Assembly (NCBI RefSeq): GCF_003121405.1
Contig: NZ_QBUY01000026.1
Span: 21,234-85,233 of the forward strand
Source: Paraburkholderia sp. C35
Lineage (GTDB): Bacteria > Pseudomonadota > Gammaproteobacteria > Burkholderiales > Burkholderiaceae
Length of the DNA stretch: 64,000 nt
Direction of reading: 5' to 3'
A program made the translations under genes and the position numbers. Below are positions 50,842 to 58,188 of this stretch, piece by piece; the stretch's first letter is position 1, and each line of letters opens with the position of its first letter. The notes beneath the pieces are model-generated. The model worked only from the letters and a program-made list of their open reading frames with translations, was not told the origin of the DNA and did no database searches.

Positions 50842-51312
50842 ATGTTCAACGTCGTTCTCGTCGAACCTGAAATCCCGCCGAACACCGGCAACGTGATCCG
50901 CCTGTGCGCGAACACGGGCGCGCGTCTGCACCTGATCGAGCCACTCGGCTTTCCACTCGACGATGCCCGCATGCGCCGCGCCGGCCTCGACTATCACGAG
51001 TACGCGCAGATGCGTGTGCATCCGGACTGGGATGCACTGATTGAAACCGAAAAGCCCGATTTCGCGCGCATGTTCGCGTTCACCACGCGCGGCTCCAGCC
51101 CGTTCCATTCGCACGCGTTTCAGCCCGGCGACTGGTTCGTGTTCGGCGCCGAAACGCGTGGATTGCCGGATGCCGTGCTGACCCGCTTCCCGCCCGAACA
51201 GCGCGTGCGCCTGCCGATGCGTCCCGGCAATCGCAGCCTGAATCTGTCGAATACGGTTGCAGTGGTGGTGTTCGAGGCGTGGCGTCAGGCGGGCTTCGAA
51301 GGCGGCGCCTGA
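50842..51312 (+). CDS. trmL: tRNA (cytidine(34)-2'-O)-methyltransferase TrmL
   Basis: A 156-residue SPOUT methyltransferase that 2'-O-methylates the wobble base of tRNA-Leu isoacceptors. Family motifs are FNVVLVEPEIPPNTGNVIRL, VFGAETRGLPDAV and the knot motif RVRLPMRPGNRSLNLSNTVA. Length is standard. It is 18 bp after comF, and its 3' end overlaps the convergent macro-domain gene by 28 bp. Confidence 0.95.
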   Translation: MFNVVLVEPEIPPNTGNVIRLCANTGARLHLIEPLGFPLDDARMRRAGLDYHEYAQMRVHPDWDALIETEKPDFARMFAFTTRGSSPFHSHAFQPGDWFVFGAETRGLPDAVLTRFPPEQRVRLPMRPGNRSLNLSNTVAVVVFEAWRQAGFEGGA

Positions 51313-51848
51313 AGGCGTCGGTCGAGTTCGGCCTCGAGTCGGGCTTTGTAGCGCGCGTGCATCGCTTCGTCGAAGCACGCCAAGATCACCTGCCCGATGG
51401 AAGGCGCTGACGGCAGCGTATCGATGACGGTTTGAATCGCGATGCGCACGGCGTCATCGGCGGGGAAGCGGTACACGCCGCAACTGATCGCCGGGAACGC
51501 GATGCTTTTCACATTTGCATCGCGCGCGAGTGCCAGCGCGCGCCGGTAGCACGACGCCAGCAGTTCCGCCTCGCCGCGTTCGCCGCCGTGCCACACTGGG
51601 CCGACAGCGTGAATCACATGACGCGCCGCCAGCCGGTGTCCGGCCGTGATCTTCGCGTCGCCGGTCACACAGCCGCCTAGCGTCTCGCATTCGCGCAGCA
51701 GTGCCGGGCCGGCCGCGCGATGAATCGCGCCGTCTACGCCACCGCCGCCGAGTAATGACGTGTTCGCCGCGTTGACGATGGCGTCGACGTCGAGCGTCGT
51801 AATGTCGACGACGCGTGCCTCGAGCGTGCAATGGCCAATGGTGAGCAT
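51285..51848 (-). CDS. Macro-domain ADP-ribose hydrolase (YmdB-like)
   Basis: A 187-residue macro domain. The ADP-ribose-binding motifs are DAIVNAANTSLLGGGGVDGA and IAFPAISCGVYRFPADDAV, with LIHAVGPVW-type ARHVIHAVGPVWHGG between. Members such as E. coli YmdB deacetylate O-acetyl-ADP-ribose or reverse ADP-ribosylation, and some affect RNase III. ATG 51848 is natural. Its last nine codons overlap the end of trmL on the other strand. Confidence 0.92.
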   Translation of the reverse strand: MLTIGHCTLEARVVDITTLDVDAIVNAANTSLLGGGGVDGAIHRAAGPALLRECETLGGCVTGDAKITAGHRLAARHVIHAVGPVWHGGERGEAELLASCYRRALALARDANVKSIAFPAISCGVYRFPADDAVRIAIQTVIDTLPSAPSIGQVILACFDEAMHARYKARLEAELDRRLQAPPSKPA

Positions 51849-51968
51849 GAAATAAACCTCCAGATCCGATACAACAGCGATATGGAGATGGACAGCCAGC
51901 GGCGCACGCCGTTCGGCGCTAGCCGTTACCGGCTGCGCAAAACACCTTCAAGGAATGTGCGGAGATGA

Positions 51969-51989
51969 GAAACGGGCCGTTGCGGCCCG
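51969..51989 (-). terminator. Terminator after gpsA
   Basis: On the minus strand, CGGGCC (51989-51984), loop GCAAC and GGCCCG (51978-51973) are followed by TTTC. The stem is short and the T-run weak, but it lies just 17 bp beyond the gpsA stop. Confidence 0.5.
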
Positions 51990-52006
51990 CTTTCGAAAGA
52001 CGGCTG

Positions 52007-53005
52007 TTATTCAGCCTTGGCGTCGCGACGAAGCAGCGCGCTAACGGCATCGCGAGGCGCCACGCCGTTAAACAGCACGTCGCAGACGGCTTCCGTGATC
52101 GGCATTTCGATGCCGTGCGATTGCGCGATTGCCAGCACGCCGCGCGCGCAGCGCACGCCTTCTGCCACGTGACCGAGCGCGTTGAGGATGTCTTCGAGCG
52201 AACGACCGGTGGCCAGTTGCATGCCAACCGTGCGGTTACGCGACAGATCGCCCGTCGCCGTCAGGATCAGATCGCCGAGGCCCGTCAGGCCTGTAAACGT
52301 TTCCGCCCGTCCGCCCAGCGCCGCGCCGAGGCGCGACATTTCGGCCAGACCGCGCGTGATCAGCGCCGCCCGAGCGTTCAGCCCAAGGCCAAGGCCATCG
52401 GCAATGCCCGTCGCAATGGCCAGCACGTTCTTCACTGCGCCGCCCACTTCGACACCGACCACATCGTCGCCGCTATAAATACGCATCGCGCCGTGATGGA
52501 ACGCCGCGACCGTGCGCTCGCGGCATACCGCCGATGCACTCGCCACCGTCAGCGCGACAGGCAACCCCTGCCCCACTTCGCGCGCGAAACTCGGTCCCGA
52601 CAACGTGCCGTTGCTCGCGTGCCCGCTCAGTTCCTGAGCGACGACCTGATTCGGCAGCAATTGCGTGTCCGCCTCGAAGCCCTTGCAGAGCCACACGATG
52701 TGCGCCGGCACCCGGCCCATGTCGCGCATCGTGCGCAGCATGGAGCGCAAACCCGCGACAGGCGTGGCGACCACGCACAGCGCGTCGTCGGCCAGAGCGT
52801 GATTCAGCGCGACATCGAGATCCGCTTCGAAGCGAAGCGCAGACGGCAACGCCACGCCCGCCAGATAGCGGGCGTTTTCATGCGATGTGGAGAGTTCGGC
52901 GATGAGCGCGGCGTCGCGCGCCCACAGCACCGTATCGTGACGCGCGGCCAGATGGCCGGCGAGTGCGGTGCCCCATGCACCGGCGCCGAGAACGGCGACC
53001 TTCAT
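52007..53005 (-). CDS. gpsA: Glycerol-3-phosphate dehydrogenase [NAD(P)+]
   Basis: A 332-residue enzyme that reduces DHAP to sn-glycerol 3-phosphate for phospholipid synthesis. The N-terminal Rossmann loop is KVAVLGAGAWGTALAGHLA. The substrate motifs are GTLSGPSFAREVGQGLPVAL, the catalytic Lys in VGGAVKNVLAIATGIADGLG, and TGLGDLILTATGDLSRNRTV. ATG 53005 is preferred to GTG 53014. It is the last gene of the rhodanese-grxC-secB-gpsA operon, the same order as E. coli yibN-grxC-secB-gpsA. Confidence 0.96.
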   Translation of the reverse strand: MKVAVLGAGAWGTALAGHLAARHDTVLWARDAALIAELSTSHENARYLAGVALPSALRFEADLDVALNHALADDALCVVATPVAGLRSMLRTMRDMGRVPAHIVWLCKGFEADTQLLPNQVVAQELSGHASNGTLSGPSFAREVGQGLPVALTVASASAVCRERTVAAFHHGAMRIYSGDDVVGVEVGGAVKNVLAIATGIADGLGLGLNARAALITRGLAEMSRLGAALGGRAETFTGLTGLGDLILTATGDLSRNRTVGMQLATGRSLEDILNALGHVAEGVRCARGVLAIAQSHGIEMPITEAVCDVLFNGVAPRDAVSALLRRDAKAE

Positions 53006-53026
53006 ACCCGGCACCGCCCGCGTGCG

Positions 53027-53497
53027 TCAGTGATGCGCCGCGCTACCAGCGCCCGTTTCCTGGCTGGCGATCTGCGCGAGGCGTTGCTCGTACAGCGCCT
53101 GGAAGTTGATTTCGGCCAGATGGATCGGCGGGAAGCCTGCGCGGGTGATCGCGTCAGCGATGTTCGAGCGCAGATACGGGAACAGGATGGTCGGGCAAGC
53201 AATGCCGACGAGCGGGTCGATCTGCTCGGCAGGAATGTTGCGAATGTCAAAAATACCAGCCTGCTTCGCTTCGATCAGGAACGCGACCTTGTCGCTGACC
53301 TTGGCCGTCACCGTGCCCGTGACGAGAATTTCGAACACCGTGTCCGCGAGGCGCTCGGCCTTCACGTCGACTTCGACTTCGACCGACGGCATTTCCTGCT
53401 CGAGGAAAATAGCCGGCGAATTCGGCTGCTCGAGCGACATGTCCTTCAGGTAAATGCGCTGGATATTGAAGAACGGCTGGTTGTTCTCGTCGGACAT
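53027..53497 (-). CDS. secB: Protein-export chaperone SecB
   Basis: A 156-residue tetrameric cytosolic chaperone that holds preproteins unfolded and hands them to SecA. The family core FFNIQRIYLKDMSLEQPNSP, VDVKAERLADTVFEILVTGT and CPTILFPYLRSNIADAITRA, GFPPIHLAEINFQALYEQRL are all present. It is 21 bp upstream of gpsA. A long hairpin lies in the 181-bp gap between grxC and secB. Confidence 0.97.
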   Translation of the reverse strand: MSDENNQPFFNIQRIYLKDMSLEQPNSPAIFLEQEMPSVEVEVDVKAERLADTVFEILVTGTVTAKVSDKVAFLIEAKQAGIFDIRNIPAEQIDPLVGIACPTILFPYLRSNIADAITRAGFPPIHLAEINFQALYEQRLAQIASQETGAGSAAHH

Positions 53498-53620
53498 GAG
53501 TCTCTACTCCCTAAATTTCGTTGCGGCGACAGATGCCGCCAGATCTCTTGATGTGCTGCGGGACGCCTTCCGGAAAAGGCGTCCCGCTAACCGGTGCGAA
53601 TCCGGCCTTGTTGTTTGCTG

Positions 53621-53660
53621 CCGCGCGCCGCAGCCGCCGGAAAGGCGGCGCAGCGCGCGG
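53621..53660. other. Long GC-rich hairpin between grxC and secB
   Basis: CCGCGCGC-C-GC-A-GCCGCC (53621-53638) pairs with GGCGGC-GC-A-GCGCGCGG (53644-53660): 16 bp in total with one mismatch and one bulge, and a GGAAA loop. No T-run follows on the transcribed strand. It sits inside an operon, so it may be an mRNA processing or stabilising element. Confidence 0.6.
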
Positions 53661-53678
53661 AAAAGCCGCAGCCTGAAA

Positions 53679-53942
53679 TCAGGCGGTGGCTTCGAGCAGC
53701 GGCGTCAGACCGCCCGCGCGATCGAGCGCGGACAGATCGTCATAGCCGCCGACGTGTGTTTCGCCGATATACACCTGCGGCACCGTACGGCGGCCCGTGC
53801 GCGTCATCATTTCCTGACGGCGAGCCGGGTCTTTGTCGATCAGCACCTTTTCGATGTGGTCGACGCCGCGCGACTTTAGTAGACGTTCGGCCATCTGGCA
53901 ATACGGGCACACCTGCGTGCTGTACATGATTACCTTGTTCAT
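53679..53942 (-). CDS. grxC: Glutaredoxin 3
   Basis: An 87-residue class I glutaredoxin with active site CPYC in MYSTQVCPYCQMAERLL. The glutathione-binding motif TVPQVYIGETHVGGYDDL contains the cis-Pro and GG-D. It reduces disulfides and GSH-mixed disulfides, using the glutathione made by gshA/gshB at the right of the window. Its ATG overlaps the rhodanese stop by one base (TAATG), so the two are coupled. Confidence 0.96.
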   Translation of the reverse strand: MNKVIMYSTQVCPYCQMAERLLKSRGVDHIEKVLIDKDPARRQEMMTRTGRRTVPQVYIGETHVGGYDDLSALDRAGGLTPLLEATA

Positions 53943-54367
53943 TACTTCGCAACTCCTTGTTTGACGACGGGCATGCCCGCCTGCTGCCAGGCGTTGACGC
54001 CGCCTTCCAGCACGTGCACTTCCGCATAGCCTGCGTCGCGCACAATACGTGCCGCCTTGTTCGACTGCTGCCCGTTCTGGCAGACGAGCAGCACCGGGTT
54101 GCTCTTATTTTTCACGAGTTGGGCGACTTTCGCTTGCAACTCGCCAAATTCGACCTGACGGGCTGAAGGCAGGTGTCCGCCGGCATATTCCGCAGCCGGA
54201 CGCAGGTCGATGACGACCGCGTTGCGCCGATTGATCAGCTGGGTGGCGGCAGCCGCCGAGAGACCGCCGCGTCCGCGCCGGGAAATCGACGGCCACAGGA
54301 GCAACGCCCCGGAGATGAGGGCGACTGCGATCAGTACAAGGTTGGTGTAATCGGTGAAAAACTTCAC
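53942..54367 (-). CDS. Membrane-anchored rhodanese-domain protein (YibN-like)
   Basis: A 141-residue protein with one N-terminal helix (FTDYTNLVLIAVALISGALL) and a rhodanese domain: VVIDLRPAAEYAGGHLPSAR, then the active-site loop LLVCQNGQQSNKAARIV with catalytic Cys. Family members transfer sulfane sulfur; the in vivo acceptor is unknown. Start GTG 54367 is preferred to ATG 54427, because that ATG lies within a TATAAT-like -10 on the minus strand. It heads the operon with grxC, secB and gpsA. Confidence 0.88.
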   Translation of the reverse strand: MKFFTDYTNLVLIAVALISGALLLWPSISRRGRGGLSAAAATQLINRRNAVVIDLRPAAEYAGGHLPSARQVEFGELQAKVAQLVKNKSNPVLLVCQNGQQSNKAARIVRDAGYAEVHVLEGGVNAWQQAGMPVVKQGVAK

Positions 54368-54520
54368 GGAAGATCCGCCGGAAAAAAGGGAAGAAATCGG
54401 ATAAATCGGAAAGGGCAATCCGACCATTATAAAATAACCGTCTGACGCGATGGCGACCGCCAGCCTGACGGCTGCGGTGCCGCCCCGATTACGGCTTCCT
54501 CACTACCGACCGGCAACGAC

Positions 54521-55267
54521 ATGTACAAACTCGTTCTCATCCGCCACGGCGAATCGACGTGGAACAAGGAAAACCGCTTCACCGGCTGGGTCGCCGTCGA
54601 CCTGACCGAACAGGGCAACCTCGAAGCACAGCAGGCAGGCACGCTGCTGAAGGATTCGGGCTATACGTTCGACATCGCGTACACCTCGGTGCTCAAGCGC
54701 GCGATCCGCACGCTGTGGCACGTGCAGGACAAGATGGACCTGATGTACCTGCCTGTGGTCCACTCGTGGCGCCTCAACGAACGCCATTACGGCGCGCTGT
54801 CGGGCCTGAACAAGGCTGAAACGGCCGCGAAGTTCGGCGACGAGCAGGTGCTGGTCTGGCGCCGCAGCTACGACACGCCGCCGCCCGCGCTGGAACCGAC
54901 CGACGACCGCACGTCGTACAACGACCCGCGTTACGCCAAGGTGCCGCGCGAAGAACTGCCGCTCACCGAATGCCTGAAAGACACGGTCGCGCGCGTGATG
55001 CCGATCTGGAACGAGTCGATCGCACCCGCGATCAAGTCGGGCCGCAAGGTGCTGATCGCCGCTCATGGCAATTCGATCCGCGCGCTGGTCAAGTATCTGG
55101 ATAACGTCTCGGATAGCGACATCGTCGGGCTGAACATCCCGAACGGCGTGCCGCTCGTCTATGAACTCGACGCCGATCTGAAGCCGATCAAGCACTACTA
55201 CCTCGGCGACCAGGAAGCCATCGCGAAGGCGCAGGCCGCTGTCGCGAAACAGGGCAAGGCGGGCTGA
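54521..55267 (+). CDS. gpmA: 2,3-bisphosphoglycerate-dependent phosphoglycerate mutase
   Basis: A 248-residue glycolytic enzyme interconverting 3- and 2-phosphoglycerate. The phospho-His motif is LVLIRHGESTWNKENRFTGW, and the catalytic Glu/His appear in RLNERHYGALSGLNKAE and VLIAAHGNSIRALVKYL. Length and motifs are those of the dPGM class. It is divergent from the rhodanese operon across a short AT-rich stretch (around 54426-54435). Confidence 0.97.
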   Translation: MYKLVLIRHGESTWNKENRFTGWVAVDLTEQGNLEAQQAGTLLKDSGYTFDIAYTSVLKRAIRTLWHVQDKMDLMYLPVVHSWRLNERHYGALSGLNKAETAAKFGDEQVLVWRRSYDTPPPALEPTDDRTSYNDPRYAKVPREELPLTECLKDTVARVMPIWNESIAPAIKSGRKVLIAAHGNSIRALVKYLDNVSDSDIVGLNIPNGVPLVYELDADLKPIKHYYLGDQEAIAKAQAAVAKQGKAG

Positions 55268-55664
55268 TCACGTCCCCGCTCACGTTCGTGACCCGCTGCC
55301 GTACCGCCGCGGGTCACGGCACGCGCGCGCTGCCGGCGCAGCGCGCTCGCCTGACGGCCATGCCATGTCCGGGCCATGCTCGCGTCAGCCTGCATGGCCA
55401 CGCAACGCACATTCGCCGGCATTCCATACCGATGCGCGCGCAACGGTATCCGCAGTCGATCCCATATACGACGGCGCTTTTGGCCTCGCGGACGTCCGCC
55501 AGCGCACAGTCGCTGCACAGGACGACAGCGATCCTAAGAACCTCGCAGCCCCGCCGCTGTCGAAACCCGATCACCCACACGTACAGGCCGTGCAAGCGTC
55601 ACGTTATACTTGTCCGTCCTTTTTCCTTTGACGCTGCCACGCGCTTCCTGCCGCAACACACTCT
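55268..55664. other. 397-bp gap between gpmA and ctpA
   Basis: No convincing gene on either strand; the open frames have no ribosome site or family signal. A 9-bp hairpin GTGACCCGC (55288-55296) / GCGGGTCAC (55309-55317) with a 12-nt loop follows gpmA without a T-run. A -10-like TATACT at 55605-55610 lies 55 bp before ctpA without a good -35. The rest is unexplained. Confidence 0.4.
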
Positions 55665-57257
55665 ATGCGAAAGAACCTGAAAAATATCGGCCTTATCGCC
55701 GCGGGCCTGGCTACCGGCGTTTTTGCAACTCTGCAACTGAGCGCCTCGGCCCAGCAACCTGCTTCCGCGCCCCTGCCGCTCGACCAGTTGCGGCTCTTCG
55801 CCGAAGTCTTCGGGCAAATCAAGCATGAGTACGTCGAGCCTGTCGACGACAAGAAGCTGCTGACGGCCGCGATCAAGGGCATGGTGTCGAGCCTCGATCC
55901 GCACTCGTCGTATCTCGACAAGACCGATTACGAAGAACTGCAGGAACAGACCAAGGGCCGCTTCGCGGGCCTCGGCATCGAAATTTCGCAGGAAGACGGT
56001 CTCATCAAGGTCATCTCGCCGATCGAAGACACGCCTGCATTCCGCGCCGGCATCCGCCCGGGCGACCTGATCACCCGCATCAACGACAAGCCCGTGCGCG
56101 GCATGACGCTGGATAAAGCCGTCAAGCAGATGCGCGGCGACCCCGGCACCAAGGTCACGCTGACCATCTTCCGCAAGACGGATGACCGCACGTTCCCGCT
56201 CACGGTCACGCGCGCGATCATCAAGGTGCAGAGCGTGAAGTCGAAGATCCTCGCGCCGGGTTATGCGTACGTGCGTATCACGAGCTTCCAGGAACGCACG
56301 GTGCCGGACCTCGCAGCCAAGCTCGAAGACATCGCGCGCCAGCAGCCGAACCTGAAGGGCCTGATCCTCGATCTGCGTAACAACGGCGGTGGTCTGCTGC
56401 AAAGCGCGGTCGGCGTCGCGGGCGCGTTCCTGCCGCCGGATTCCGTGGTCGTGTCGACCAACGGCCAGATCCCCGATTCGAAGCAGGTCTATCGCGACAC
56501 CTACGACAACTATCGCCTGCCGTCCTTCGACACCGATCCGCTGAAGAACCTGCCGGCCATCTTCAAGACCGTGCCGATGATCGTGCTGACCAACGCTTAC
56601 TCGGCGTCGGCATCGGAAATCGTCGCGGGCGCGCTGCAGGATCAGCATCGTGCGCTGATCGTCGGCAAGACGACGTTCGGCAAGGGCTCGGTGCAGACCG
56701 TTCGCCCGATGACAGCCGATTCGGCATTGCGTCTGACCACGGCGTACTACTACACGCCGAGCGGCCGTTCGATCCAGAACAAGGGCATCCGTCCTGACGT
56801 CGCCGTCGATCAGTACGCAGATGGCGATCCCGATGACGCACTCGTCACGCGCGAAGTCGACTACTCGAATCACCTTGCGAACACGCAAGACCCGAACGAG
56901 AAGAAGGAACAGGAACAGCGCGAACAGGAGCGCATGGACCAGTTGCGTCAGCTCGAAGAGCAGAACGACAAGAAGACGCCGGAACAGCGTGCGAAGGATC
57001 GCGACCGCAAGCCGGTCGAGTTCGGTTCCAATGACGACTTCATGCTGCAACAAGGTCTGAACAAGCTCGAAGGCAAGCCGGTTCAGGAGTCGAAGTCGCT
57101 GATGGAGCGTCGTCTTGCGCAGAACAAGCCGGGGCAATCGGCTTCGGCACCTGTCGCGGTGAAGCCTGCGCTGCCCGCTACGCCGACGGCATCGAGCCCG
57201 GCTGCAGCCGCCTCGGCGACGCAGCCTGCTTCGCAACCGGCAGCGCCGACCAAGTAA
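55665..57257 (+). CDS. ctpA: S41-family C-terminal processing peptidase
   Basis: A 530-residue periplasmic serine protease. A signal peptide (NIGLIAAGLATGVFATLQLS ... ASA|Q) is followed by the S41 N-domain (VDDKKLLTAAIKGMVSSLDP HSSYLD), a PDZ domain (about 95-180, GLGIEISQEDGLIKVISPIE) and the catalytic core. There the nucleophile Ser lies in YSASASEIVAGALQD and the Lys in GKTTFGKGSVQTV. The C-terminal 100 residues are a charged, low-complexity tail ending Ala/Pro-rich. Family members trim periplasmic or envelope substrates; none can be named here. Confidence 0.94.
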   Translation: MRKNLKNIGLIAAGLATGVFATLQLSASAQQPASAPLPLDQLRLFAEVFGQIKHEYVEPVDDKKLLTAAIKGMVSSLDPHSSYLDKTDYEELQEQTKGRFAGLGIEISQEDGLIKVISPIEDTPAFRAGIRPGDLITRINDKPVRGMTLDKAVKQMRGDPGTKVTLTIFRKTDDRTFPLTVTRAIIKVQSVKSKILAPGYAYVRITSFQERTVPDLAAKLEDIARQQPNLKGLILDLRNNGGGLLQSAVGVAGAFLPPDSVVVSTNGQIPDSKQVYRDTYDNYRLPSFDTDPLKNLPAIFKTVPMIVLTNAYSASASEIVAGALQDQHRALIVGKTTFGKGSVQTVRPMTADSALRLTTAYYYTPSGRSIQNKGIRPDVAVDQYADGDPDDALVTREVDYSNHLANTQDPNEKKEQEQREQERMDQLRQLEEQNDKKTPEQRAKDRDRKPVEFGSNDDFMLQQGLNKLEGKPVQESKSLMERRLAQNKPGQSASAPVAVKPALPATPTASSPAAAASATQPASQPAAPTK

Positions 57258-57275
57258 GCGTCTGACCTGCCTCAA

Positions 57276-57309
57276 TGTCTTCGCGGCCAACGCGCCGCGA
57301 AGACACTTT
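57276..57309 (+). terminator. Terminator after ctpA
   Basis: TGTCTTCGCGGC (57276-57287) pairs perfectly with GCCGCGAAGACA (57294-57305) around a 6-nt loop, then CTTTC. The stem is strong and the T-run weak. Confidence 0.6.
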
Positions 57310-57389
57310 CCTCCGCGCGATTAAAATAACGAGAAACTCGCGCCACGCTCCTGCCAGCGCGACACCTACGACACACGCCGCGCCCTGCC

Positions 57390-58148
57390 ATGAACGACGA
57401 TCAACTCCTGCGCTATTCCCGTCACATCCTCGTCGATGAACTCGGCATCGAGGCTCAGCAAGCCTTTCTCGACGCACATGCAATCGTCGTCGGCGCGGGT
57501 GGTCTTGGCTCGCCGGCTGCGATGTATCTGGCGGCAGCAGGCGTCGGCAAGCTGACGCTGGTCGATGCCGATACCGTCGATCTCACCAATCTGCAACGAC
57601 AGATACTGCATGTGACGAAGTCGGTCGGACGGCTGAAGGTCGAGTCGGGCCGCGATGCCATCGCGCAACTCAATCCTGATGTGATCGTGAACGCAGTCAC
57701 TGAGCGCGTCGACGATGCGTGGCTCGATCAGAACGTGCCGCACGCGACGGTCGTGCTCGACTGCACGGATAACTTCGCGACACGACACGCGATCAACCGT
57801 GCATGCGTGAATCACGGCGTGCCGCTCGTATCAGGCGCGGCGCTGCGCTTCGATGGCCAGATCAGCACGTTCGATTTCCGTAGCGACGCGTCGCCCTGCT
57901 ATGCGTGTGTGTTTCCGGAAGATCAACCGTTCGAGGAAGTCGCGTGCTCGACGATGGGCGTGTTCTCGCCGACAGTCGGCATCATCGGCGCGATGCAGGC
58001 GGCGGAAGCGTTGCGTGTGATTGCGGGCATCGGCGAGCCGCTGGTCGGCCGCCTGATGATGCTCGATTCGCTGCGGATGGAGTGGAACACGATGCGCATC
58101 GCGCGCCAGCCGGATTGCCCGGTGTGCGGCGAGCGGCATCGTTCGTAG
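57390..58148 (+). CDS. moeB: E1-like adenylyltransferase, MoeB/ThiF/HesA family
   Basis: A 252-residue ubiquitin-E1-like enzyme that adenylates the C-terminus of a small sulfur-carrier protein (MoaD or ThiS). The nucleotide loop is AIVVGAGGLGSPAAMYLAAA, followed by Arg-finger region NLQRQILH. CTDNF is the family signature, the candidate Cys is in EEVACSTMGVFSPTVG, and zinc Cys pairs are in CYACVF and CPVCGE. MoeB and ThiF cannot be separated with confidence. A -10-like TAAAAT lies at 57322-57327. Confidence 0.9.
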   Translation: MNDDQLLRYSRHILVDELGIEAQQAFLDAHAIVVGAGGLGSPAAMYLAAAGVGKLTLVDADTVDLTNLQRQILHVTKSVGRLKVESGRDAIAQLNPDVIVNAVTERVDDAWLDQNVPHATVVLDCTDNFATRHAINRACVNHGVPLVSGAALRFDGQISTFDFRSDASPCYACVFPEDQPFEEVACSTMGVFSPTVGIIGAMQAAEALRVIAGIGEPLVGRLMMLDSLRMEWNTMRIARQPDCPVCGERHRS

Positions 58149-58152
58149 TTAG

Positions 58153-58183
58153 CGAGGCGCCCGGTGCCAGGTCAGGCGCCTCG
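58153..58183. terminator. Hairpin between convergent moeB and ptsI
   Basis: CGAGGCGCC (58153-58161) pairs with GGCGCCTCG (58175-58183) around a 13-nt loop in the 40-bp gap between the stops. The T-run on the plus strand is weak (ATGTTTC). Confidence 0.5.
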
Positions 58184-58188
58184 ATGTT

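Noticed and set aside
55288..55680. 130-codon frame between gpmA and ctpA
   Set aside because: Arg/Thr-rich, overlaps the ctpA start in another frame, and has no ribosome site or similarity.
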